Counted from the stretch's first letter, positions 9,975-21,597 are shown. The stretch is DNA of 64,000 bases from Lactifluus volemus (GCA_022376515.1 WTXI01000204.1:1-64000), one strand, 5' to 3'. Program-made: numbers and translations. Notes: a model not told the origin generated them from the letters alone.

Positions 9975-11495
9975 ATGCCAAAAGCCTCCAAATGTGTCCG
10001 AAAGCCAACTGCCAAGGCTGCTGACCTTACAGCCAGCAGTGTGCCCCCCTCTGACGGTGAGCAACCCCCCACCAGCAAGCAAGCACCAAAGGCACGTCGA
10101 ATATATTAGAATGGAGCTAGGACAGAACGACTTCTCAACTGGCTGGAAGAGAACCCTGAGGACCACCAAAAACTCTTTTCTGACTCTTCAAAGGATGCTA
10201 AGGAGGAGGGCTGATGCAGACGTGTGGCAAAGGGCATGAAATCTGAGTTCCACAAGATGATGGCGACAGCTGTCTTTTCTGTCGACAATGACGCTAACAT
10301 CTGCATGGATTTCCATTTCAACCCTGTCAACTACACAAAATCTGTTGACAACTACATCACACGGTACATTTATTCATTTATATCCCTGCTCTTTACAATG
10401 ACACTCCTTGTACAGGCTGTGGAAGGAATATCGCTCTTTCAACAAGAAGCTTGGGCAGACAGGCGCTGGTTTGCAGTACAAAGATCTAGAGGAGGGGAGC
10501 AATTTACAGAACTTGGTTGGTGTGTACAACATACTGTTTACATCTTGTCACTGTTGCTAACTACGTTATGATCTAGAACAACTTGAGCAGGACTTTCCAT
10601 ACTGGAAGCACCTACACGGTTTTTGGTGCACCCTGCCAAACTTCAATCCCTATACCGCCTCATCGGAGCCTGGACAAGACCTTGCAGCTGAAGCCTTGGC
10701 ACTTGTCCAGAACCGAGGAGTGGCCAATGATGATGCTGATGACCTCTACAATTCCAATGATGACATGTCCCCCAGCCCTGCCGACGATATTGGGGATCAC
10801 ACCAATGGGGATAACCCTGATACCAAAGAACTTGCTGTAAATGTGAGACCCTCTCTGAGTCTTTCCCTTACGTTTGCTCATCTTTAATTTAGGATGATGA
10901 ACCAGGGTCCCTTAGTAGCCATGAGCAAAGCCCCACCCCTGCCCAGCCATTTGAGTGCCATAGCACTCTTCAAACGATCAATAGCGGAATATCAATGTCA
11001 ACACAAAGTACGCCTCTGTCTAAATCTAGCTCAGTTTCTATACCCCAATCCAAACTATCTACCTCCCACTCAACTACATTGCAAAAAACTAAGGGGAAGC
11101 GGACACATCAGTGGCAGGATGCCTTCATGGATGAAAACAAAGCTGAGGCTGCAGTTCTCGCGAGCATCACGGTGGATAAACATGCTCGTAAGATAGCAGA
11201 ACATGCTCAATGCATGGCAGAGCTGGGAATAAAGAAGTAGCGAATGGATATAGAGGCGAACGGAAAACGACTTGAAGCCAAAGATTGCCGGCTTGCCACC
11301 CAATACCAACATGAGCGCGAGAAAGAACAGCACGATATGCAGATGCTCCACCTCTGCCTGCAGTATCAGGGAGGCTCTGGCATCACTGGATGTGCTGCCC
11401 CTGCTGCTCAATTTGTCCCAAGTATGGAAGGTTTGGCGAGCCCAAGCACATTTGAAGACATGGGAATGGGAATGGGTGGTAATTACCTTATGTAG
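9975..11495 (+). pseudogene. Harbinger accessory protein (ORF1, Myb/trihelix-like)
   Basis: Exons read MPKASKCVRKPTAKAADLTA; NWLEENPEDHQKLFSDSSKD; VAKGMKSEFHKMMATAVFSV; SVDNYITR, intron, LWKEYRSFNKKLGQTGAG, LQYKDLEEGSNLQNLV, intron, EQLEQDFPYWKHLHGFW, then an acidic Ser-rich stretch, intron near 10841-10892, TFMDENKAEAAVLASITVDK-like helices, and a Gln-rich tail ending GMGMGGNYLM. In this superfamily the second protein helps the nuclease bind and enter the nucleus. A TGA follows GAG-GAG-GGC near 10214 where CGA (Arg) would be expected, and a stop precedes 11244. The start at 9975 is the first in-frame Met. Confidence 0.7.
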
Positions 11496-11596
11496 TCTAA
11501 GTCAAATGTAACATCTGAGTTGATTCCCCCAAAATTGAGTTTGCGCGTCTTTTAGGTCCATGCAATTAAGATTGAACTGACTACTTAAGTATATGC

Positions 11597-13191
11597 CTAA
11601 GTACGACGGATGGCCCCACTAGTGGGGCTATTAAAAATATTGTTCATGACCCTGCAGCGAAATTTCTGTCCATCACTCATAACCTCGTGACGAGCACACT
11701 GGAGCTCTGACTCATCCTCGCTCTCATTGTCAAGCCCAAGTTCAGCCTCTTCCTGCTGACGCCTGTGCACAGCCCCCTCTACTGAATTCCAAATCTGATA
11801 GAGTTCTTCTCGCCACTCAGAATTGATATTCCCGGCTTCAATTCACAAGATCAGGTTGTGAAGTATGATGCAACACCAGATCCACATGATCGCCCACAGG
11901 TGTTTATTGTGAGTGTAGATTTGAATGCAAAGCTGAAACAGGGATTAAAACCTGCCCTTCAAAAGACTGACCGCATGTTCAACACAGATGCAGATCTATA
12001 AAAATTAATAGTCGCATGAACGTTTGGGCCATATTAAGCTTACCTTTGATAAGTAATAATTGAAGGTCCTTTGATCCAGATCCAAATTGCCATGAGCTGG
12101 CCTCTTAAAGGGTGATACTGACCAAATCTCACATGGGTATGCTGAGTCGGCCCATATCCATTCCCCTGGTATAAACAACTAATTGCACTCCTTGTAAGTC
12201 CAAGTACTGCGGAAGGCCCATGAATTGTGAACGCTGCCCATGTGGCCAACAGAATAGTCAGCAATCATGAGATTGTGTGGCATTGTAATGAGCTAGATGA
12301 ATTTTAGTGAGTGAAACTACTGTCTATCGGTTATCGTTATGACTTACCTGACAGTCGATAGAGTACTCCCCATCCTTGTCAAACCATGCATCACCATGCA
12401 ACCCAGGGCGCTGGAAAAACGCGAATTTTGTCCCATCAGCCAATAAGAAACTGTTACGCCATTCTGAACACGTTTGCTTCTTGACAAAATCCTTGGCATC
12501 TTCCTTTTTGTCAGCTTCAGGGAAGTGAATTGCCTTGTTGTGATGCAAAAGCAGGGTGATGATGACACGATCTGTACACTTTTCAACTTCACCAACGGAG
12601 ACTCCTGCCCACTGTGTCCTCGGGTGATGCGGCATTGCCATAGTGACCGACACAGAAGAGGAAAACACAGAGCTGTAAGTGAACAGGGAATTGGGAACAG
12701 TTGAAGTCGTTGTAAAAAACCGGGTTATCAATGATGAGCGCAACAAGACTGTCAAACGTCTCAGGCTCGACCTGAAGCTTCTGATGAAATCACTCAGGGC
12801 TATGAAGCCTCCAGTGGTCAAGGAGGTGGAGTTGTGATGACTTTGGCACAGAAGGGGCTTCCTGAAGAACACGCATGGTAGTGATGTGAGTCACCAACTC
12901 ATGATATCAACGCCTCCAGTTTTGGTAGTACTTGACTTTGAATTCAGTTATCAATACACCAGAATCAGTGCTAATGATTGAAGCAGCTGAGGTGCGATCC
13001 AACGTGGAGGGCATTGAGATATCTGAGGAAATCATGACATTGGGCGTATCGATGGAAATTGGGGAGCCAAATGGTGAGGGCTGTGATGAATCGGAAATGT
13101 CTTCGGATAGATCAGAGAGTACTTTAGTGACTTGTTGCTGAAATCGTTGTTGCTGGATGGACTGATGATGAGCTGCAAGCTCCTCAAGCAT
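11597..13191 (-). pseudogene. PIF/Harbinger DDE transposase
   Basis: The nuclease excises and inserts the element. From the N-terminus: MLEELAAHHQSIQQQ with a Ser-rich stretch, VTHITTMRVLQEAPSVPKSS, a helical DNA-binding region (VEPETFDSLVALIIDNPVFY), AGVSVGEVEKCTDRVII, LLADGTKFAFFQRPG (first Asp), WFDKDGEYSIDCQ, a break at the intron near 12330, IADYSVGHMGSVHN, WIWADSAYP (second Asp), then VEHAVSLLKGRF (Glu) and LWAIMWIWCCIILHN, ending SPTSGAIRRT. The DDE triad is recognisable. In-frame TAA after GRF and TGA after LIL are consistent with CAA and CGA ancestors. Coding is split by several introns. Confidence 0.85.
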
Positions 13192-13500
13192 AACAGTGCA
13201 GATGGATAGTCAAGGCATCGTGGTGATCAACGTGGGTAAGACTTAGGGTTAGGTCACACTTGTTGAGTTTGAATTGGGAAGCGAAGCTGAAGTCAGCCGA
13301 ACACGTGCAAAATGCATTTTTGTTTTCCTTTTTCCTGAATTTCTGTTCCGGGGGTTTCACAGTACCCATTTTTGACCCCATTTTTGATCTCCTCTTCAGT
13401 CACTTTTTGGTCATTCTTCTGTCAAACTGTCAAAAATGAGCCAAAAAGTAGATTGAAAAGTAGCTGAAAAGGAGCCAAAAATGGCCACTGTGAATGACTC

Positions 13501-15114
13501 TAATGTTGTTATATGATTTTTTTGACCATTGCTTACCTTGTCTTTAATTCCAAAGTCTTCAAGAATAGCCACAAACATAGCTGTGAGATTGACCCTGCTA
13601 TGTGAACGAGCTACCTCAATGACATCCAAGAGAAGGCAGATAGCATTGCCAGCTTTCTCAAAATGGGTGGTTATTGTAATATAGGCCTTGTGATTGGGTG
13701 ACGTCCATGTGTCCGTCCCAAAGCTCAACACCCCCTCATGTTCCTGTTTGATAAGTAACCAAGTACATTGAATCTGACTAGAAACTCACCTGGAGCATCA
13801 CTGCGACTCATTTGCAAGTTTTGTTAAACACAACCTTCACATCTCGAGCCACTGTATGCCGCAAAGGTAAGTAATACTCCGGCCGTCCCGATTTCATCAA
13901 CATCTTGAACCCATTGTCTTCAACAATGCTAAACAGTCTCATACTTTCTGAAACCCACTTGACAATCTCCACTCTTCCAGTTCAAGTCAATGGTCAATAT
14001 TTTCCAAGCACTAACCACTTGCTTACCTGGTCTCTGTCCTTGTGAGCTGGCGATGAGAATAAGTCACTTTTCCTTTCTCCGTTCTCTCAAACACAGCAGT
14101 GATTGATCCATTTTTCATTGTAGCACCCTTTAAGGATCTTTGGACAGCCTTTAGGTTCTTCATATTGACCATGTCGACCACTATTTCCTTACCCTAACAA
14201 CACTCTGCATGTCGCTTTAGTCTACTTGTCGATGCCTTGTCTCCCTTATCAAGATAGCATCAAATTAGCCGTGGATTCTTTCCCCTCCCCTTACAATGCT
14301 TTGCTGCACAGGTGAAGTCATGTGCACGGCACCCATCAATATATGACACGATGACCTCAGGCTGAAAGAAGGCGTATACTGGAGATTGCCAGTCCTTTTG
14401 AAGCCGTGCTAGAGGGAGTATTAATTCATCCCCACAAGGTAATCCAAGTCTTTCATTAAACTTGCCAAGTTCCTCCTCATCTCTAATTTCTTGAACTTCA
14501 GCACTTTCGGCTTCCCCTTTGTCATCACTGGCAACATGAATGATCTCAAAGTCATCTTTCAATTCGTCAAGGATGGAACTCGCATCCACAGTCGGATACT
14601 CGGAGATAGCATCTGAGTCATTAGAGTCCACGCTGTCTGTTTTGGCAGGCATTTGATGGCTCAGCATTTTTTGTTGCATAGCTTGGGCTTGCTGCTGAGA
14701 AGATTTTGTGGTTGTATGTAATGCAGTGGCAGCGTTTTTCTCTGTGGCGGAGTTTTGCTGGGCAATTTGTAATGACAGGGCTCTTTGGCATTTGACAACA
14801 TCACAATCGACATTGTCTTTAGAAGTTAGTTTATGATGTAAAGTGCACTTTCATTTGGCAGAGATTTCAGACTGGCCTTCAGTCTGCATTATTGGAGATG
14901 TGATGGGTGTTTGCGACTTTATGTAAAACTAGACACCATGTTTGATATGAAAATATTTAGTAAAACTTAATTACTGTAAGTCCATAACCAGTAACCTGAA
15001 CCCGTGGTTACGGGTGCGGGATCACTAAGGGTTGAGATTTTGTAGCCTGTGCTCAAGCCTGCACAACCTGAACCCGTAGCCTGTCACAGGATTCCAAACC
15101 TGTGCTCAACACTA
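13501..15114 (-). pseudogene. hAT transposon, 5' part: BED-finger transposase without C-terminal dimerisation domain
   Basis: The right end TAGTGTTGAGCACAGG (minus strand, from 15114) matches the tips of two other hAT-type elements in the window. The transposase begins MLSHQMPAKTDSVDSNDSDA with an acidic stretch, then SPVYAFFQPEVIVSY, a BED-type finger (CAAKHCKGRGKN ... LKRHAECC), IVKWVSESMRLFSIVEDNGF, MLMKSGRPEYYLPLRHTVAR and the RNase H-fold core SFGTDTWTSPNHKAYITITT with LTAMFVAILEDFGIKDK. Introns of fungal size lie between these. The gene stops at an intron (13503-13531) where the Harbinger begins, so the hATC dimerisation domain and left end are absent. Stop codons occur near 14225 and 13810. 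Confidence 0.82.
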
Positions 15115-15479
15115 ACCTCAGAATTTCTAATAAGTTCAAGACTAGAAATGCCAACGGGTGTCGACATCGACCTTGCTTGTAGGTGGGTCGCACAAGAAAG
15201 GTTCAGTGATCAATCTAATTCCAGTCAAACAAAAAAACTCAATGGAGCCCCACCATCAACAATTGTCGACAGGTACTCAAGGGGTGTTGGGATGGGACTT
15301 TCCGACTGGGAGTAGGGGCCCCGGCCCAAGGGACGCCGGTGTCGCTGAGAGGGGGCGACAACAAATTTTCGTTGTTCAAGCGGGTTTGATAGTCTAAGCC
15401 AAGTACACAGTTAAAGGTGTCACTTCCATCAACGAGCGGACGTGGTGGTTCTTCAGGCAACGTACTCCCATGCCTCTGT
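15115..15479. other. Unassigned sequence right of the hAT end
   Basis: Several short open frames exist on both strands but none carries a motif I recognise, and there is no repeat tie to the rest of the window. Confidence 0.3.
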
Positions 15480-16260
15480 GAGCATGGTCCATGCAAGTGT
15501 GTCAAGATTTTTTTTTTTGACTTCTTACACTGACCCTTACCTTACCTTCTATTCATCCCCTGCATCTGCATCCCCTTTGAGGCTGTCATCGCTATCACCC
15601 ACCCTCCACTCTGCCTCCTCTCGTGTCAGCTGTCGCTGTCTTCCCCCCCTCTCTCGCTCTCTCTCGCCATCTTCACCTCCTCCCATGCGTTGTCTCTGTC
15701 GCCACCATTGCCCACACCCTGTTGCCACCACAACTCCATTGATTTCTTGTTAGTATGGTACATGCCAGTGTATCGTAACTTTTTCTTTAACTGCTTACAC
15801 TGATTTCCCTTTTCCTTTGAGAGATGGCCCGCACTGAGGGGGTTGTTACACATGAACATTCCATGGCGTCATGGTTGCTCGGGCGTTGCTTTTGCGACCG
15901 TCCAACGCCTGACGCCTGCGACTGGGGCACTTGCATGACGTCTCCCCAATATTTTGCCCAGGTCCCCCCTCCCCTCGCCACCGCTGCTGTGGCCACTGCT
16001 ACCCCAACACTGCCGCCACTACCCCACCGTGATTGCTGCTACCCCAATGCCACCGCCATTGCCCGACCGTCGCTGGTGCTACCCTGCCACCGCCACCGCC
16101 ACCGCCGCTGCCACCCCCCAACTCTGCCGCTGCTGCTGTCCCGATGCCGCCGTTGCAGGGCACCACCGCTGCAACCCCTCACCCAAGTCCCCCCCCTCTG
16201 ATACCTCCCCTTGGTGCCCTGCATGTGCCACTCTGGCACTACCTTGGTGAATGAACCCTG
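15480..16260. repeat. Low-complexity pyrimidine- and CCACCG-rich tract
   Basis: The first part is pyrimidine-rich (CTCTCGCTCTCTCTCGCC). The second, 15960-16200, is built from degenerate CCACCGC/TGCTACCCC words and gives Pro/Ala-rich open frames in all three plus frames, which argues against a real gene. A diverged direct pair occurs at 15488-15535 and 15758-15805 (catgcaagtgtgtcaag and catgccagtgtatcgta followed by T-runs and CTTACACTGA). Confidence 0.55.
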
Positions 16261-16688
16261 GGCCTTACTTTCTCAGATTATAAGTACCTCAATTTGAGTT
16301 GTATTGACAGTCTAAGTTTGTGTGCTGTGTGTGTACAGTTACTATAAGTATATCGCACAGACAGCCAAATATCCCAATTATCTCAGTTAGAAAATATATT
16401 GTAAGCATATCAAATTACAAACATCAAACTTCAAATGGAGACATAATCATACAGATCCGCCAATCAGAAGACTGATTGGAAATGATCTGGACCAATAGAA
16501 TTTGCTGAATCTGCAAGGCACATGGTCGATTTTCGACCGCATTGATACCTTGCAAGCAAGGTAATCACACTAATTAGTTCAATTTACTTGTAATTATGTT
16601 AAGGATGGGTTATGGACAGTTAAGGATATTTAAGCAGGGTTAATCGCATCTAAGTGATTTTGAGTTTTCCTGATGCTTGCCTCTACCT
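16261..16688. other. Unassigned AT-rich sequence
   Basis: No open frame of note and no match to other repeats of the window. Confidence 0.3.
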
Positions 16689-17150
16689 GTTATGAAATGC
16701 AGGACACATTGTACCCTATACTTTTATAACTGCTTACTTGCCAGGATAACATCCCTTCTACATGCTTCTCTTATTGTGCTGACTGATCTATTGTCTCACT
16801 GTTCTATTGTTTGTCTCATTTGGTCCAGTGTTATTGTTTTGAGTACTATTGTTCTCTGTTTCTTTTTGTCTTGACTGTACACTTATTGTTCTATCCTGGT
16901 TTAGTATAACAATTAGCATAACTTGTATAAGTAGACCTCAGCTAGTAGCTTGTACCCCAGCTTCAGCTTTAACTCAATCTACCTGTTTCAACTCTCCTGA
17001 GTGACAAGAACTCTCCCCTCCTCCTCTTCTCTTTTCTCTTACCCTCCTACATGCTCTAATAAGGCTACTGCAGCTTGGCAGTTGTGCTACAACACCACAG
17101 GGCTCTGCATGTTGTCACCCTGAGTGACCCTGAGCCTAGACATTAGGCAA
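16689..17150 (+). mobile_element. LTR family B, copy B2 (3' end lost)
   Basis: Begins TGTTATGAAATGCAGGACAC and follows copy B3 through TTGGTCCAGTGTTATTG, CAACTCTCCTGAGTGACAAG and CACCACAGGGCTCTGC, with one extra segment near 16712-16785. It loses similarity after ACCCTGAGCCTAGA, before the terminal GCCATAACA. Truncated. Confidence 0.7.
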
Positions 17151-17640
17151 GAGAAGGCACGGGAGGAGGCATGAGACATAAGAGAAGGAGGCACAGGGGG
17201 TAGTGGTCCAGGCAGCAGAGGTGGCAGCACAGGAGGAGGTAGTTAAGGAGGAGACAACGAAAAAAAAGAAAAAAAAGTCAGCATGTGTTAAGGCAGGGCA
17301 GGCAGCATGACAACATATCAAGGTGTCAGCACAGGCAGCACGACAACATAGACTGTCTCACAGAGGCAGTGGATCTCACAGAAGGCAAAAGCAGTGAGAA
17401 AGGTGTGGGCACAGGAGGCCCATGACAATGTGAAGGGGCAGAGGCAGAACCAGAGAAGAAGGCAGAGAGGAAGGCAGAGAAGGAGGCAGAGGCAGGGGCA
17501 GAGAAGGAGAGGACGTAGAGAAGGCAGTGGTGGGACATGTTGGGGTAAGGCAGACAACAACAGAGAGGGATAGAGAGAGATGAAAAGGGGTGGCAGACTA
17601 CAAGAGACACAAAAATCAACATTGTGCAAACAGTAGTAAA
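17151..17640. repeat. Purine-rich GGCAGAGAAGG low-complexity tract
   Basis: The plus strand is a run of AGG/GCAG/GAGA words, with a degenerate 11-14 base period around 17440-17530 (ggcagagaggaa, ggcagagaagga, ggcagaggcagg). Open frames on the minus strand are Leu/Pro/Cys-rich artefacts of this composition. Confidence 0.6.
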
Positions 17641-17939
17641 TAATACACCCACTGTAACAACTTAGCAAAAATTTTGTGAGTTGTGACTTAGCATATTTTT
17701 TTTCAGACTTTAGTTAAATTACATAAATTAATTTTTTTTATTTCTGTTTGCTTGTCTTAAGTGTCTTACACATCTTAATTACTTAATGTGCTTATCTTTG
17801 GCCTTGATTTGCTTACTTGTTGTACATACTCATTTTCTAAGCAAAAAATAAGCAGCTTAAGCAACTTGACAGGCTTAAAAATGAAATAAGCTGGTTAAGC
17901 CAACTAAGTTTTTTCTGGATTTTCCTGATGTGGCCCCCT
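17641..17939. other. Unassigned AT-rich sequence with GCTTAAG words
   Basis: About 300 bases of T-rich sequence with repeated CTTAAG/GCTTAAG. No gene is visible. Confidence 0.3.
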
Positions 17940-18307
17940 GAGGGCCTGCCGGCATAGACAATGACTGCTCCCCATTAGGGGCAGTTGCCCATAGCCATTA
18001 GTACAATACCACTTTCTTTTTTGACACCAGAAGGACTATTTTAGTTTACTTAGTTTCACTGAGCACATGGCCCATCCCACCTTGTGTCTGCCAAGAACAA
18101 GTAGCCATCTTGCACCAATACATTTACCAGACAGTTAGCATAGACCTAAAATACATAAATACAAATGACAGGACTAAGGGAAATAGTTCTGACCCCACCC
18201 TGATTATTTCCAAGTCACGTGTGCTCTCTCCCGCTCATTTCTACCTTGCACATGATCTTGACTTTTCCTCTTGTTCTACCAACCTTAGAGTCTTATTTTT
18301 GACTTCA
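17940..18307 (+). mobile_element. 5' LTR of Copia E (5' end missing)
   Basis: Nearly the same as 46015-46300 of the 3' LTR (CCCCTGAGGGCCTGC, CATTAGGGGCAGTTGCCC, CCAGACAGTTAGCATAGACC). The start is lost, since GATGTGG jumps directly to GCCCCC relative to the 3' copy. The end is set at TTTTTGACTTCA because a primer-binding site follows directly. Confidence 0.75.
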
Positions 18308-18321
18308 GGTTATGGGCCCTG
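18308..18321 (+). promoter_or_regulatory. Primer-binding site of Copia E (half-tRNA-iMet type)
   Basis: GGTTATGGGCCCTG immediately follows the LTR. It is complementary to the anticodon arm of initiator tRNA-Met (CAGGGCTCATAACC-like). Priming by a tRNA-iMet fragment is established for Drosophila copia and for fungal relatives. Confidence 0.6.
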
Positions 18322-18396
18322 CTGTTGCATTCTAAAATCAGTACAAGATCACACAAAGTTTAAAAACACTTACACTCCCTTCTCTTTTCTTCACAA

Positions 18397-19462
18397 TGGT
18401 TAAAATCCAAAGTTTAAAGATTATCTAGCTTACAGCAGATGGATCCAACTGGGAAAATTACAGAGACAGGATGGTCCTGATAATTAAATCCCACAAATGG
18501 AAAGATCACCTCACAAGTGACTCGCCAACTAAACGATACATTGATGGTAGCATCATTAACAGCATAATGCCAGATGAATAATAGGAGAACAATGAGGCCA
18601 TGCTCATGAATTTGATCATATTGTCAGTCCCCAATTTGGCTTTCAACTGGATAAAAGACAAGCTGAGCACAAAGGAAGCATAAGAGGCACTAAAGGACCT
18701 CCACAAGAAATGATTGCTAATGGTCACAATTTAGCTCCAATGGATATCAGCAATATCAGATGTAGAGACAATGAACCCACTTCAAAAAGCTACAGGAAAT
18801 GAAGAAAAAATTAGCATCTTTGGGAAGTAATATCTTAGACCTGAAATTTGCTTACATTTTGCTCTGGTCCCTTCTTTCTTCATACCAAGGAATCATCAGC
18901 GCCATAAACACCTCTGCTGACTTTGTGAAGGTGACCATCATGCCCACAAACATGCTTCAACTTGTGCTGGACAAATATGACTGCCTCCAGGGAGACAAGC
19001 TGAAACAAGACATAGATAAAGTGTTTGCCACATCCTCCCAAGGATGAAGAAGAGAAAATTGACGAGACATTGAATGCTACAACTGCAAGAAGCAAGGCCA
19101 CACCAAAGCCAAGTGTTGGTCAAAAGGCAGCAGCCAAGAAGGCCAATGGCCAAACTGCAGAGATAGAAATGCAAATGTAAACACAAACAGTGTGGTGTTA
19201 ACAAATAAGCAGGCCAATATTGAAGCCTGGGCAGCAATCGAAGAGATACCTAATGAGTCAGCAGCTGCAGCAAGCACACCGCGAGATGCACCTCCAGAAA
19301 TGAAGCTATATAACTCCAGGGCCTCTACCCACATGTTCTTCTTCTACAAGAAGTTCACATCATATTGAGAAATCCTGCCACATGTGATAATTGTGGCCAA
19401 TAAACAGATATTTCACACTATAGGCATCAGGGACCTCAGGATAGAGGTCTCTCATGGGAAGT
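18397..19462 (+). pseudogene. Copia E Gag with CCHC knuckle and start of protease
   Basis: One frame from ATG 18397 reads LTADGSNWENYRDRMVLIIK, KWKDHLTSDSPTKRYIDGSI, EAMLMNLIILSVPNLAFNWI and KDKLSTKEA, the usual UBN2-type Copia Gag. A knuckle CYNCKKQGHTKAKC (CX2CX4HX4C) lies at about 19075-19117, and the protease region begins YNSRASTHMFF near 19310. Stops follow IIx, PDE (two in a row), KEA, HKK and TI. Most sit where CAA, CAG or CGA is the natural codon. The frame is also shifted once or more after 18840. The LINE insertion ends the segment. Confidence 0.8.
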
Positions 19463-19657
19463 CTTTTTTTTTTTTTTTGAATCTGGACTTATATAGTGCA
19501 GTATGCTTACAAATGACAAAGACATGCTCAGCGATGTAATACTATGGATGCCTAAGGTAATGGGGGGTGGAGGGAGTTGATGGTAACATACAGAGGTGAG
19601 GAGAGGGTGGGATAGGTGGGGGTGAGGGGTGTGATGTGTAGTACTCTCTGGGGTTAA

Positions 19658-21592
19658 CTATCCGTGGTCCTCTGGGAGAGCATCTCTATGTCTGGGTTGA
19701 ATGCATGCTCGTGTCTCTGCGATGAACTTGACAAGTGCTTTGCCACCAAGGTGCATGTCAAAGATAATGTGAGGGGAGAGGTCCAGGATTTTGGGGGTGA
19801 TGAACTGCTTGCATGCGACATGGTAGAGTGGGCATGCGGTGATAACTTGTGTTAGAGTTTGTAGATCGTGCCCACATTGGCAGTTGTGTGGGTCTTGTGT
19901 GTGTGTGTAGTGGTAAAGGTTATATTCACCTGTGAATGCATGTTCCATCAGCAGCCTGACTGTGGTGCAGAAAATGGTGTGGGGTGACTTAGCGATGCCT
20001 AGCATGAAGTCTGGGAGTTTGTTTGATGGGGGGTGGATGAGGGCCCTGTAAACAGGGGCGCAACAGGGGCTGTCCTGCCAAATCTCTTCCCACTCTAAGA
20101 GGGCTCTGTAGCGCACTAGATCTTGGAGGGCAGGAATTGAGGGTGTGGTGAGAATGACTTCGTGGGTCGCTGTTGCAGCTGTGATGGTGATTTCCTGGAG
20201 CCATTTGAGGGGTTAAAAAGATGCGGTGCTCAGAATCCACTGGATGGAGATTGTGAGGTCAGGTTGAGTGAGGGCGGATGTGATGGATTTGTAGATGGCT
20301 TAGCATGTGGCAGTGTTGTTGTGGCGTTCAGTAATCTGGCAGTAGAGAAGGACCATGGAGTTAGCAGTGTATATTATAACAGAGGGGGAAGGGGTGATAA
20401 GGATTAGCTCATAGGCTAGGGCTGATGCCAGGGCTAGGGCCTGGAAGGCTGCATCTTGTTTTGATGCATTGTGGCCAAGGATGACAGAGCGGTGTGTGAT
20501 TTCCTGACCCTCATAGAAGGCAATGCAGGCGCTTGTCCATGAGGGTTTGAGTTGAGTGAGGTTAGGGCCGAGCACTCTGCAGAAAATGGTGAAGCCCTTT
20601 CCGTTGTAGTGTGACTTGGCTATCGTGCTGATGCATGATTTCTGGTCCACAGTGGGACCTGGATCTTGGGCAATCATTAGCCAGTCAGAGTGGGGCGTGC
20701 AGCGGCACCATGGGGCTTTGTTGAGTGTGGGTGGGCAGTGGCTGTCTGCTAGGACACGCCTGCTTAGCCCATGGATGCATGTATCCACCGGTCAGGTAGG
20801 CGTTGGGTAAGGGAGGGGAATGCCACTCCCTTGATCTGAGCACCACATGGGGCTGAGCCTCTGGAAGACCAGAGAGATGTTTGGGAGAGAGAGGAGTCTG
20901 ATAGCCACTTCAGTAGCTATTTTCTCAAGTTGGACCTCTATGGGGAGGATGGCAGTAAGCTGGTGAAGGGGTTCACATGAGGTGCTGCAGAAAGCACCTG
21001 TGATGGTGCACACTGCTATATTTTGGACTACCTGTAGTGATTTGATGTGGTGTTTTTGGTTGTGAAACCAGATAGGGGCACCATATATCAGGACTGGGAG
21101 GCAGATGGCGTTGTACGCCAAGTGCCAGTTGCCATGGTCCAATCCCCTTACCAAGTTCCCTAGGAGCTGGATGGCTTTGAGGGTGCTTTTGGTCCTGGAG
21201 GTCATCACTGCTACATGTTTATCCCAGGCTAACTTGTGGTTGAAGTAGAGCCCAAGGTAGCAGACATGATCTGCTGCTTTCACCTGGTAGTAGGTTGAGT
21301 ACTCCCAGTTAGGGAGGGTAAGGGAGGTGAGGCAGAGCCCATGAATGTGTGGTCTTGGGCGTCTGTGGGAGAAGAACAGAACTTCTGTTTTCTCTAGTTC
21401 CAGGGCCAGCCCTGCACGCCAGCACCAATCGTGGCACTCTGTATAGTATCTGTGGAGCTTGGAGGTGAGAATGCCATATGATGGAGCATGGGCAAAGATG
21501 TTGCCATTGTTAATGTACATCATGAAAGAGGCACTGTCCCATGACTTAGCTAAGTGGAGCAGGGGGAATACGTAGATGATCAACAGCATCAG
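19658..21592 (-). pseudogene. LINE ORF2, C-terminal half: end of RT, RNase H, C-terminal zinc motif
   Basis: Resumes after the Copia insertion with IIYVFPLLHLAKSW, then FMMYINNGNIF, where the catalytic YxDD/FADD motif has become YINN (about 21503-21520). RT thumb follows (WRAGLALELEKTEVLFFSHR, KAADHVCYLGLYFNHKLAWD, YNAICLPVLIYGAPIWF). The RNase H domain (CIAFYEGQEI, HNASKQDAAFQALALASALA, VIIYTANSMVLLY) spans about 20320-20560. The tail ends with CQCGHDLQTLTQVITACPLY and HVAC, a Cys/His motif common at LINE C-termini. Frame breaks occur near 20800 and 20290. It cannot encode an active RT. Confidence 0.85.
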
Positions 21593-21597
21593 GAAGA

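Larger units (their letters stand above)
9733..13500. mobile_element. Two-gene PIF/Harbinger DNA transposon
   Basis: Inverted ends GGGTCATTCACAG (9733) and CTGTGAATGACTC (13500) extend with CCATTTTTGGCTCCTTTT on both sides. Length is 3768 bases. The flanking triplets are TTA on the left and TAA on the right, resembling the TWA target of Harbinger elements but not identical. It carries the usual divergent pair: a DDE nuclease (minus) and a second DNA-binding-type protein (plus). The left neighbour is Gypsy D and the right neighbour a hAT gene, so the flanks do not rejoin. Confidence 0.88.

Noticed and set aside
15900..16255. Overlapping Pro/Ala-rich open frames of 65-125 codons
   Set aside because: Open in all three plus frames because of CCACCG/TACCCC low complexity; no start context, domain or partner exon.
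17151..17640. Minus-strand Leu/Cys/Pro-rich frames of about 110 codons
   Set aside because: Composition artefact of a purine-rich repeat; hydrophobic stretches without a plausible gene structure.
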